This document shows, piece by piece, positions 8,301 to 20,300 of a stretch of 64,000 bases of DNA. The DNA lies in the NCBI RefSeq assembly GCF_052324685.1, contig NC_135212.1, forward strand, positions 49,689,898 through 49,753,897. Direction: 5' to 3'. The stretch's first letter is position 1; every line of letters starts with the position of its first letter. Source of the stretch: Brachyhypopomus gauderio (taxonomy: Eukaryota > Chordata > Actinopteri > Gymnotiformes > Hypopomidae). The notes under the pieces were generated by a model, which had not been told where the DNA came from, did not search any database, and saw only the letters and a program-made list of their open reading frames with translations. Made by a program: the position numbers and the translations under genes.

Positions 8301-11300
8301 TGGGATTCGAACACACACGTGCTATGCATAATGGATTAGCAGTCCATCGCCTTAATCTATCCGCCAGCTTGTCGTTTGTGCTTGTGTGTCGATTGCGATT
8401 TCAAAGATGCAAACACTTTCACAGCACAAAAGCAGCCGTATCTGACTTGTGGGTACTGCACTTACACCAGGAGACATGATTGTCAGAAATTAAAGAAAGC
8501 AACACCGACGAAGGTGGGATTCGAACCCACGCGTGCTATGCACAATGGATTAGCAGTCCATCGCCTTAACCTCTCGGCCACCTCGTCAATTACAGTTGTG
8601 TGTCGATTGCGATTTCAAAGATGCAAACACTTTCACAGCACAAAAGGAGGCTTATCTGACTTGTGGGTCCTGCACTTACTTCAGGAGACACGATTGTCAG
8701 AAATTAAAGAAAACAACACCGACGAATGTGGTATACAAACCCACGCGTGCAAAGCACAATGGATTAGCAGTCCATCGCCTTAACCTCTTGGCTACCTCGT
8801 CGCTTGTGGTTTTGTGTCGATTGCGATTTCAAAGATGCAAACACTTTCACAGCACAAAAGCAGCCGTATCTGACTTGTGGGTACTGCACTTACACCAGGA
8901 GACACGATTGTCAGAAATTAAAGAAAGCAACACCGACGAAGGTGGGATTCGAACCCACGCGTGCTATGCATAATGGATTAGCAGTCCATCTCCTTAACCT
9001 CTCGGCCACCTCGTCAATCACGGTTGTGTGTCGATTGCGATTTCAAAGATGCAAACACTTTCACAGCACAAAAGGAGGCTTGTCTGACTTGTGGGTCCTG
9101 CACTTACATCAGGAGACACGATTGTCAGAAATTTAAAAAAGCAACACCGACGAAGGTGGGATTCGAACCCACGCGAGCTATGCAAAATGGATAAGCAGTC
9201 CATCACCTTAACCTCTAGGCCACCTCGTCGTTTGTGGTTGTGTGTCGATAGCAATTTCAAAGAAGCAAACACTTTCACAGCACAAAAGAAGGCTTTTTTG
9301 ACTTGTGGGTCCTGCACTTACATCAGGAGACACGATTGTCAGAAATTTAAAAAAGCAACACCGACGAAGGTGGGATTCGAACCCACGCGTGCTATGCAAA
9401 ATTGATTAGCAGTCCATCACCTTAACCTCTAGGCCACCTCGTCGTTTGTGGTTGTTTGTCGATTGCGATTTCAAAGATGCAAACACTTTCACAGCACAAA
9501 AGAAGGCTTATCTGACTTGTGGGTCCTGCACTTACACCAGGAGACACGATTGTCAGAAATTAAAGAAAGCAACACCGACGAAGGTGGGATTCTAACCCAC
9601 GCGTGCTATGCACAATGGATTAGCAGTCCATCGCCTTAACCTCTCGGCCACCTCGTCAATTACGGTTGTGTGTCGATTGCGATTTCAAAGATGCAAACAC
9701 TTTCACAGCACAAAAGGAAGCTTGTCTGACTTGTGGGTCCTGCACTTACATCAGGAGACACGATTGTCAGAAATTTAAAAAAGCAACACCGACGAAGGTG
9801 GGATTCGAACCCACGCGAGCTATGCAAAATGGATAAGCAGTCCATCACCTTAACCTCTAGGCCACCTCGTCGTTTGTGGTTGTGTGTCGATAGCAATTTC
9901 AAAGAAGCAAACACTTTCACAGCAAAAAAGAAGGCTTTTTTGACTTGTGGGTCCTGCACTTACATCAGGAGACACGATTGTCAGAAATTTAAAAAAGCAA
10001 CACCGACGAAGGTGGGATTCGAACCCACGCGTGCTATGCAAAATTGATTAGCAGTCCATCACCTTAACCTCTAGGCCACCTCGTCGTTTGTGGTTGTGTG
10101 TCGATTGCGATTTCAAAGATGCAAACACTTTCACAGCACAAAAGAAGGCTTATCTGACTTGTGGGTCCTGCACTTACACCAGGAGACACGATTGTCAGAA
10201 ATTAAAGAAAGCAACACCGACGAAGGTGGGATTCGAACCCACGCGGGCTATGCACAATGGATTAGCAGTCCATCGCCTTAACCTCTCGGCCACCTCGTCA
10301 ATTACGGTTGTGTGTCGATTGCGATTTCAAAGATGCAAATACTTTCACAGCACAAAAGGAGGCGTATCTGACTTGTGGGTCCTGCACTTATATCAGGAGA
10401 CACGATGGTCAGAAATTAAAGAAAGCAACACCGACGAAGGTGGGATTCGAACCCACGCGTGCTATGCACAATGGATTAGCAGTCCATCGCCTTAACCTCT
10501 CGGCCACCTCGTCGTTTGTGGTTGTGTGTCGATAGCAATTTCAAAGAAGCAAACACTTTCACAGCACAAAAGAAGGCTTTTCTGACTTGTGGGTCCTGTA
10601 GTTACAGCAGGAGACACGATTGTCAGAAATTAAAGAAAGCAACACCGACGGAGGTGGGATTCGAACACACACGTGCTATGCATAATGGATTAGCAGTCCA
10701 TCGCCTTAATCTATCCGCCACCTTGTCGTTTGTGCTTGTGTGTCGATTGCGATTTCAAAGATGCAAACACTTTCACAGCACAAAAGCAGCCGTATCTGAC
10801 TTGTGGGTACTGCACTTACACCAGGAGACATGATTGTCAGAAATTAAAGAAAGCAACACCGACGAAGGTGGGATTCGAACCCACGCGTGCTATGCACAAT
10901 GGATTAGCAGTCCATCGCCTTAACCTCTCGGCCACCTCGTCAATTACAGTTGTGTGTCGATTGCGATTTCAAAGATGCAAACACTTTCACAGCACAAAAG
11001 GAGGCTTATCTGACTTGTGGGTCCTGCACTTACTTCAGGAGACACGATTGTCAGAAATTAAAGAAAACAACACCGACGAATGTGGTATACAAACCCACGC
11101 GTGCAAAGCACAATGGATTAGCAGTCCATCGCCTTAACCTCTTGGCTACCTCGTCGCTTGTGGTTTTGTGTCGATTGCGATTTCAAAGATGCAAACACTT
11201 TCACAGCACAAAAGCAGCCGTATCTGACTTGTGGGTACTGCACTTACACCAGGAGACACGATTGTCAGAAATTAAAGAAAGCAACACCGACGAAGGTGGG

Positions 11301-13699
11301 ATTCGAACCCACGCTTGCTATGCATAATGGATTAGCAGTCCATCTCCTTAACCTCTCGGCCACCTCGTCAATCACGGTTGTGTGTCGATTGCGATTTCAA
11401 AGATGCAAACACTTTCACAGCACAAAAGGAGGCTTGTCTGACTTGTGGGTCCTGCACTTACATCAGGAGACACGATTGTCAGAAATTTAAAAAAGCAACA
11501 CCGACGAAGGTGGGATTCGAACCCACGCGAGCTATGCAAAATGGATAAGCAGTCCATCACCTTAACCTCTAGGCCACCTCGTCGTTTGTGGTTGTGTGTC
11601 GATAGCAATTTCAAAGAAGCAAACACTTTCACAGCACAAAAGAAGGCTTTTTTGACTTGTGGGTCCTGCACTTACATCAGGAGACACGATTGTCAGAAAT
11701 TTAAAAAAGCAACACCGACGAAGGTGGGATTCGAACCCACGCGTGCTATGCAAAATTGGTTAGCAGTCCATCACCTTAACCTCTAGGCCACCTCGTCGTT
11801 TGTGGTTGTTTGTCGATTGCGATTTCAAAGATGCAAACACTTTCACAGCACAAAAGAAGGCTTATCTGACTTGTGGGTCCTGCACTTACACCAGGAGACA
11901 CGATTGTCAGAAATTAAAGAAAGCAACACCGACGAAGGTGGGATTCTAACCCACGCGTGCTATGCACAATGGATTAGCAGTCCATCGCCTTAACCTCTCG
12001 GCCACCTCGTCAATTACGGTTGTGTGTCGATTGCGATTTCAAAGATGCAAATACTTTCACAGCACAAAAGGAGGCGTGTCTGACTTGTGGGTCCTGCACT
12101 TATATCAGGAGACACGATGGTCAGAAATTAAAGAAAGCAACACCGACGAAGGTGGGATTCGAACCCACGCATGCTATGCACAATGGATTAGCAGTCCATC
12201 GCCTTAACCTCTAGGCCACCTCGTCGTTTGTGGTTGTGTGTCGATAGCAATTTCAAAGAAGCAAACACTTTCACAGCACAAAAGAAGGCTTTTCTGACTT
12301 GTGGGTCCTGTAGTTACAGCAGGAGACACGATTGTCAGAAATTAAAGAAAGCAACACCGACGAAGGTGGGATTCGAACCCACGCGTGCAAAGCACAATGG
12401 ATTAGCAGTCCATCACCTTAACCTCTCGGCCACCTCATCGTTTGTGGTTGTGTGTCGATAGCAATTTCAAAGAAGCAAACACTTTCACAGCACAAAAGAA
12501 GGCTTTTCTGACTTGTGGGTCCTGTAGTTACAGCAGGAGACACGATTGTCAGAAATTAAAGAAAGCAACACCGACGGAGGTGGGATTCGAACACACACGT
12601 GCTATGCATAATGGATTAGCAGTCCATCGCCTTAATCTATCCGCCACCTTGTCGTTTGTGCTTGTGTGTCGATTGCGATTTCAAAGATGCAAACACTTTC
12701 ACAGCACAAAAGCAGCCGTATCTGACTTGTGGGTACTGCACTTACACCAGGAGACATGATTGTCAGAAATTAAAGAAAGCAACACCGACGAAGGTGGGAT
12801 TCGAACCCACGCGTGCTATGCACAATGGATTAGCAGTCCATCGCCTTAACCTCTCGGCCACCTCGTCAATTACAGTTGTGTGTCGATTGCGATTTCAAAG
12901 ATGCAAACACTTTCACAGCACAAAAGGAGGCTTATCTGACTTGTGGGTCCTGCACTTACTTCAGGAGACACGATTGTCAGAAATTAAAGAAAACAACACC
13001 GACGAATGTGGTATACAAACCCACGCGTGCAAAGCACAATGGATTAGCAGTCCATCGCCTTAACCTCTTGGCTACCTCGTCGCTTGTGGTTTTGTGTCGA
13101 TTGCGATTTCAAAGATGCAAACACTTTCACAGCACAAAAGCAGCCGTATCTGACTTGTGGGTACTGCACTTACACCAGGAGACACGATTGTCAGAAATTA
13201 AAGAAAGCAACACCGACGAAGGTGGGATTCGAACCCACGCGTGCAAAGCACAATGGATTAGCAGTCCATCACCTTAACCTCTCGGCCACCTCATCGTTTG
13301 TGGTTGTGTGTCGATAGCAATTTCAAAGAAGCAAGCACTTTCACAGCACAAAAGAAGGCCTTTCTGACTTGTGGGTCCTGTAGTTACATCAGGAGACACG
13401 ATTGTCAGAAATTAAAAAAAGCAACACCGACGAAGGTGGGATTCGAACCCACGCATGCAAAGCACAATGGATTAGCAGTCCATCGCCTTAACCTCTCGGC
13501 CACCTCGTCAATTATGGTTGTGTGTCGATTGTGATTTCAAAGATGCAAACACTTTCACAGCACAAAAGCAGGCTTGTCTGACTTGTGGGTCCTGCACTTA
13601 CATCAGGAGACACGATTGTCAGAAATTAAAAAAAGCAACACCGACGAAGGTGGGATTCGAACCCACGCGTGCAAAGCACAATGGATTAGCAGTCCATCA

Positions 13700-15700
13700 C
13701 CTTAACCTCTCGGCCACCTCATCGTTTGTGGTTGTGTGTCGATAGCAATTTCAAAGAAGCAAGCACTTTCACAGCACAAAAGAAGGCCTTTCTGACTTGT
13801 GGGTCCTGTAGTTACAGCAGGAGACACGATTGTCAGAAATTAAAGAAAGCAACACCGACGAAGGTGGGATTCGAACCCACGCGTGCTATGCACAATGGAT
13901 TAGCAGTCCATCGCCTTAACCTCACGCCCACCTCGTCAATTACGGTTGTGTGTCGATTGCGATTTCAAAGATGCAAATACTTTCACAGCACAAAAGGAGG
14001 CTTATCTGACTTGTGGGTCCTGCACTTATATCAGGAGACACGATTGTCAGAAATTAAAGAAAGCAACACCGACGAAGGTGGGATTCGAACCCACGCGTGC
14101 TATGCACAATGGATTAGCAGTCCATTGCCTTAACCTCTCGGCCACCTCGTCGTTTGTGGTTGTGTGTCGATAGCAATTTCAAAGAAGCAAACACTTTCAC
14201 AGCACAAAAGCAGCCGTATATGACTTGTTGGTCCTGCACTTACAACAGGAGACACGATTGTCAGAAATTAAAGAAAGCAACACAGACGAAGGTGGGATTC
14301 GAACCCACGCGTGCTATGCACAATGGATTAGCAGTCCATCCCCTTAACCTCTTGGCCACCTCGTCGTTTGTGGTTGTGTGTCGATTGCGATTTCAAAGAT
14401 GCAAACACTTTCACAGCACAAAAGGAGGCTTATCTGACTTGTGGGTCCTGCACTTATATCAGGAGACACGATTGTCAGAAATTAAAGAAAGCAACACCGA
14501 CGAAGGTGGGATTCGAACCCACGCGTGCTATGCACAATGGATTAGCAGTCCATCGCCTTAACCTCTCGACCACCTCGTCAATTACAGTTGTGTGTCGATT
14601 GCGATTTCAAAGATGCAAACACTTTCACAGCACAAAAGGAGGCTTATCTGACTTGTGGGTCCTGCACTTATATCAGGAGACACGATTGTCAGAAATTAAA
14701 GAAAACAACACCGACGAAGGTGGGATTCGAACCCACGCGTGCTATGCACAATGGATTAGCAGTCCATCGCCTTAACCTCTCGGCCACCTCGTCAATTACA
14801 GTTGTGTGTCGATTGCGATTTCAAAGATGCAAACACTATCACAGCACAAAAGGAGGCTTATCTGACTTGTGGGTCCTGCACTTATATCAGGAGACACGAT
14901 TGTCAGAAATTAAAGAAAGCAACACCGACGAAGGTGGGATTCGAACCCACGCGTGCTATGCACAATGGATTAGCAGTCCATCGCCTTAACCTCTCGGCCA
15001 CCTCGTCGTTTGTGGTTGTGTGTCGATAGCAATTTCAAAGAAGCAAACACTTTCACAGCACAAAAGCAGCCGTATATGACTTGTTGGTCCTGCACTTACA
15101 ACAGGAGACACGATTGTCAGAAATTAAAGAAAGCAACACCGACGAAGGTGGGATTCGAACCCACGCGTGCTATGCACAATGGATTAGCAGTCCATCGCCT
15201 TAACCTCTCGGCCACCTCGTCAATTATGGTTGTGTGTCGATTGCGATTTCAAAGATGCAAACACTTTCACAACACAAAAGCAGGCTTGTCTGACTTGTGG
15301 GTCCTGCACTTACATCAGGAGACACGATTGTCAGAAATTAAAAAAAGCAACACCGACGAAGGTGGGATTCGAACCCACACGTGCAAAGCACAATGGATTA
15401 GCAGTCCATCGCCTTAACCTCTCGGCCACCTCGTCAATTATGGTTGTGTGTCGATTGTGATTTCAAAGATGCAAACACTTTCACAGCACAAAAGCAGGCT
15501 TGTCTGACTTGTGGGTCCTGCACTTACATCAGGAGACACGATTGTCAGAAATTAAAAAAAGCAACACCGACGAAGGTGGGATTCGAACCCACGCGTGCAA
15601 AGCACAATGGATTAGCAGTCCATCGCCTTAACCTCTCGGCCACCTCGTCGTTTGTGGTTGTGTGTCGATTGCGATTTCAAAGATGCAAACACTTTCACAG
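13700..15700. repeat. Long-range duplicate of about 24.4-26.4 kb
   Basis: Variant order is conserved at an exact 50-monomer (10,700-bp) offset, including rare features such as the cctcacgccc D arm at 13856 and 24556, ccattgcc at 14070 and 24770, and cacacgtgc at 15354 and 26054. Confidence 0.8.
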
Positions 15701-16851
15701 CACAAAAGAAGGCTTATCTGACTTGTGGGTCCTGCACTTACACCAGGAGACACGATTGTCAGAAATTAAAGAAAGCAACACCGACAAAGGTGGGATTCGA
15801 ACCCACGCGTGCTATGCACAATGGATTAGCAGTCCATCGCCTTAACCTCTCGGCCACCTCGTCGTGTGTGGTTGTGTGTCGATAGCAATTTCAAAGAAGC
15901 AAACACTTTCACAGCACAAAAGAAGGCTTTTCTGACTTGTGGGTCCTGTAGTTACAGCAGGAGATACGATTGTCAGAAATTAAAGAAAGCAACACCGACG
16001 GAGGTGGGATTCGAACACACACGTGCTATGCATAATGGATTAGCAGTCCATCGCCTTAATCTATCCGCCACCTTGTCGTTTGTGCTTGTGTGTCGATTGC
16101 GATTTCAAAGATGCAAACACTTTCACAGCACAAAAGCAGCCGTATCTGACTTGTGGGTACTGCACTTACACCAGGAGACATGATTGTCAGAAATTAAAGA
16201 AAGCAACACCGACGAAGGTGGGATTCGAACCCACGCGTGCTATGCACAATGGATTAGCAGTCCATCGCCTTAACCTCTCGGCCACCTCGTCAATTACGGT
16301 TGTGTGTCGATTGCGATTTCAAAGATGCAAATACTTTCACAGCACAAAAGGAGGCGTATCTGACTTGTGGGTCCTGCTCTTATATCAGGAGACACGATTG
16401 TCAGAAATTAAAGAAAGCAACACCGACGAAGGTGGGATTCGAACCCACGCGTGCAAAGCACAATGGATTAGCAGTCCATCGCCTTAACCTCTCGGCCACC
16501 TCGTCAATTATGGTTGTGTGTCGATTGTGATTTCAAAGATGCAAACACTTTCACAGCACAAAAGCAGGCTTGTCTGACTTGTGGGTCCTGCACTTACATC
16601 AGGAGACACGATTGTCAGAAATTAAAAAAAGCAACACCGACGAAAGTGGGATTCGAACCCACGCGTGCAAAGCACAATGGATTAGCAGTCCATCGCCTTA
16701 ACCTCTCGGCCACCTCGTCGTTTGTGGTTGTGTGTCGATAGCAATTTCAAAGAAGCAAGCACTTTCACAGCACAAAAGAAGGCCTTTCTGACTTGTGGGT
16801 CCTGTAGTTACAGCAGGAGACACGATTGTCAGAAATTAAAGAAAGCAACAC

Positions 16852-16933
16852 CGACGAAGGTGGGATTCGAACCCACAAGTGCTATGCATAATGGATTAGC
16901 AGTCCATCGCCTTACCCTCTCGGCCACCTTGTC
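16852..16933 (-). pseudogene. tRNA-Ser(GCT) pseudogene class 6: acceptor A4-C69, altered D loop
   Basis: ccaccttgtc on the + strand gives acceptor pair A4-C69, cttaccc changes the D loop and removes its TTAA, and cccacaagtg changes the variable/T junction. The T arm and both boxes are kept. Same class at 18136, 19420, 26482, 31479, 32977, 37968, 42462, 47384, 49096, 52092, 53804, 57656 and 63220. Confidence 0.65.
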
Positions 16934-17279
16934 GTTTGTGGTTGTGTGTCGATTGCGATTTCAAAGATGCAAACACTTTCACAGCACAAAAGAAGGCTTA
17001 TCTGACTTGTGGGTCCTGCACTTACACCAGGAGACACAATTGTCAGAAATTAAAGAAAGCAACACCGACGAAGGTGGGATTCGAACCCACGCGTGCTATG
17101 CACAATGGATTAGCAGTCCATCGCCTTAACCTCTCGGCCACCTCGTCGTGTGTGGTTGTGTGTCGATAGCAATTTCAAAGAAGCAAACACTTTCACAGCA
17201 CAAAAGAAGGCTTTTCTGACTTGTGGGTCCTGTAGTTACAGCAGGAGACACGATTGTCAGAAATTAAAGAAAGCAACAC

Positions 17280-17361
17280 CGACGAAGGTGGGATTCGAAC
17301 ACACACGTGCTATGCATAATGGATTAGCAGTCCATCGCCTTAATCTATCGGCCACCTTGTC
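17280..17361 (-). pseudogene. tRNA-Ser(GCT) pseudogene class 5b: acceptor and T-stem damage, ctatcgg D arm
   Basis: A milder relative of class 5. The D stem pairs normally, but acceptor pair 4-69 is A-C, the T stem has a T-C mismatch, and the A box is altered. Same class at 18564, 19848, 26910, 31907, 33405, 38396, 39038, 42890, 47812, 52520, 55088 and 63648. A sub-class that also has gacgga starts at 45458, 45886, 50166, 50594, 61294 and 61722. Confidence 0.75.
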
Positions 17362-20300
17362 GTTTGTGCTTGTGTGTCGATTGCGATTTCAAAGATGCAA
17401 ACACTTTCACAGCACAAAAGCAGCCGTATATTACTTGTGGGTCCTGCACTTACAACAGGAGACACGATTGTCAGAAATTAAAGAAAGCAACACCGACGAA
17501 GGTGGGATTCTAACCCACGCGTGCTATGCATAATGGATTAGCAGTCCATCGCCTTAACCTCTCGGCCACCTCGTCAATTACGGTTGTGTGTCGATTGCGA
17601 TTTCAAAGATGCAAATACTTTCACAGCACAAAAGGAGGCGTATCTGACTTGTGGGTCCTGCTCTTATATCAGGAGACACGATTGTCAGAAATTAAAGAAA
17701 GCAACACCGACGAAGGTGGGATTCGAACCCACGCGTGCAAAGCACAATGGATTAGCAGTCCATCGCCTTAACCTCTCGGCCACCTCGTCAATTATGGTTG
17801 TGTGTCGATTGTGATTTCAAAGATGCAAACACTTTCACAGCACAAAAGCAGGCTTGTCTGACTTGTGGGTCCTGCACTTACATCAGGAGACACGATTGTC
17901 AGAAATTAAAAAAAGCAACACCGACGAAGGTGGGATTCGAACCCACGCGTGCAAAGCACAATGGATTAGCAGTCCATCGCCTTAACCTCTCGGCCACCTC
18001 GTCGTTTGTGGTTGTGTGTCGATAGCAATTTCAAAGAAGCAAGCACTTTCACAGCACAAAAGAAGGCCTTTCTGACTTGTGGGTCCTGTAGTTACAGCAG
18101 GAGACACGATTGTCAGAAATTAAAGAAAGCAACACCGACGAAGGTGGGATTCGAACCCACAAGTGCTATGCATAATGGATTAGCAGTCCATCGCCTTACC
18201 CTCTCGGCCACCTTGTCGTTTGTGGTTGTGTGTCGATTGCGATTTCAAAGATGCAAACACTTTCACAGCACAAAAGAAGGCTTATCTGACTTGTGGGTCC
18301 TGCACTTACACCAGGAGACACAATTGTCAGAAATTAAAGAAAGCAACACCGACGAAGGTGGGATTCGAACCCACGCGTGCTATGCACAATGGATTAGCAG
18401 TCCATCGCCTTAACCTCTCGGCCACCTCGTCGTGTGTGGTTGTGTGTCGATAGCAATTTCAAAGAAGCAAACACTTTCACAGCACAAAAGAAGGCTTTTC
18501 TGACTTGTGGGTCCTGTAGTTACAGCAGGAGACACGATTGTCAGAAATTAAAGAAAGCAACACCGACGAAGGTGGGATTCGAACACACACGTGCTATGCA
18601 TAATGGATTAGCAGTCCATCGCCTTAATCTATCGGCCACCTTGTCGTTTGTGCTTGTGTGTCGATTGCGATTTCAAAGATGCAAACACTTTCACAGCACA
18701 AAAGCAGCCGTATATTACTTGTGGGTCCTGCACTTACAACAGGAGACACGATTGTCAGAAATTAAAGAAAGCAACACCGACGAAGGTGGGATTCTAACCC
18801 ACGCGTGCTATGCATAATGGATTAGCAGTCCATCGCCTTAACCTCTCGGCCACCTCGTCAATTACGGTTGTGTGTCGATTGCGATTTCAAAGATGCAAAT
18901 ACTTTCACAGCACAAAAGGAGGCGTATCTGACTTGTGGGTCCTGCTCTTATATCAGGAGACACGATTGTCAGAAATTAAAGAAAGCAACACCGACGAAGG
19001 TGGGATTCGAACCCACGCGTGCAAAGCACAATGGATTAGCAGTCCATCGCCTTAACCTCTCGGCCACCTCGTCAATTATGGTTGTGTGTCGATTGTGATT
19101 TCAAAGATGCAAACACTTTCACAGCACAAAAGCAGGCTTGTCTGACTTGTGGGTCCTGCACTTACATCAGGAGACACGATTGTCAGAAATTAAAAAAAGC
19201 AACACCGACGAAGGTGGGATTCGAACCCACGCGTGCAAAGCACAATGGATTAGCAGTCCATCGCCTTAACCTCTCGGCCACCTCGTCGTTTGTGGTTGTG
19301 TGTCGATAGCAATTTCAAAGAAGCAAGCACTTTCACAGCACAAAAGAAGGCCTTTCTGACTTGTGGGTCCTGTAGTTACAGCAGGAGACACGATTGTCAG
19401 AAATTAAAGAAAGCAACACCGACGAAGGTGGGATTCGAACCCACAAGTGCTATGCATAATGGATTAGCAGTCCATCGCCTTACCCTCTCGGCCACCTTGT
19501 CGTTTGTGGTTGTGTGTCGATTGCGATTTCAAAGATGCAAACACTTTCACAGCACAAAAGAAGGCTTATCTGACTTGTGGGTCCTGCACTTACACCAGGA
19601 GACACAATTGTCAGAAATTAAAGAAAGCAACACCGACGAAGGTGGGATTCGAACCCACGCGTGCTATGCACAATGGATTAGCAGTCCATCGCCTTAACCT
19701 CTCGGCCACCTCGTCGTGTGTGGTTGTGTGTCGATAGCAATTTCAAAGAAGCAAACACTTTCACAGCACAAAAGAAGGCTTTTCTGACTTGTGGGTCCTG
19801 TAGTTACAGCAGGAGACACGATTGTCAGAAATTAAAGAAAGCAACACCGACGAAGGTGGGATTCGAACACACACGTGCTATGCATAATGGATTAGCAGTC
19901 CATCGCCTTAATCTATCGGCCACCTTGTCGTTTGTGCTTGTGTGTCGATTGCGATTTCAAAGATGCAAACACTTTCACAGCACAAAAGCAGCCGTATATT
20001 ACTTGTGGGTCCTGCACTTACAACAGGAGACACGATTGTCAGAAATTAAAGAAAGCAACACCGACGAAGGTGGGATTCTAACCCACGCGTGCTATGCACA
20101 ATGGATTAGCAGTCCATCCCCTTAACCTCTCGGCCACCTCGTCGTTTGTGGTTGTGTGTCGATTGCGATTTCAAAGATGCAAACACTTTCACAGCACAAA
20201 AGGAGGCTTATCTGACTTGTGGGTCCTGCACTTATATCAGGAGACACGATTGTCAGAAATTAAAGAAAGCAACACCGACGAAGGTGGGATTCGAACCCAC

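Larger units (their letters stand above)
3882..13240. repeat. Higher-order repeat, 20-mer (4,280 bp), two copies and a partial third
   Basis: Monomer variants recur in the same order at a 4,280-bp offset: copy 1 about 3882-8161, copy 2 about 8162-12441, partial copy 3 from 12442 to about 13240. For example, class 5 copies at 4012, 8292 and 12572, and class 3 copies at 4440, 8720 and 13000, line up. Inside each copy an 11-monomer offset (2,354 bp) also repeats part of the order. Boundaries are approximate to about one monomer. Confidence 0.85.
16260..20100. repeat. Higher-order repeat, 6-mer (1,284 bp), three tandem copies
   Basis: The order TTT-loop, TTT-loop, class 6, consensus, class 5b, class 4 is repeated three times, with class 6 at 16852, 18136 and 19420 and class 4 at 17494, 18778 and 20062. 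The copies look nearly identical; I noticed a one-base difference near 16645. This is the shortest and probably the youngest higher-order unit here. Confidence 0.88.
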
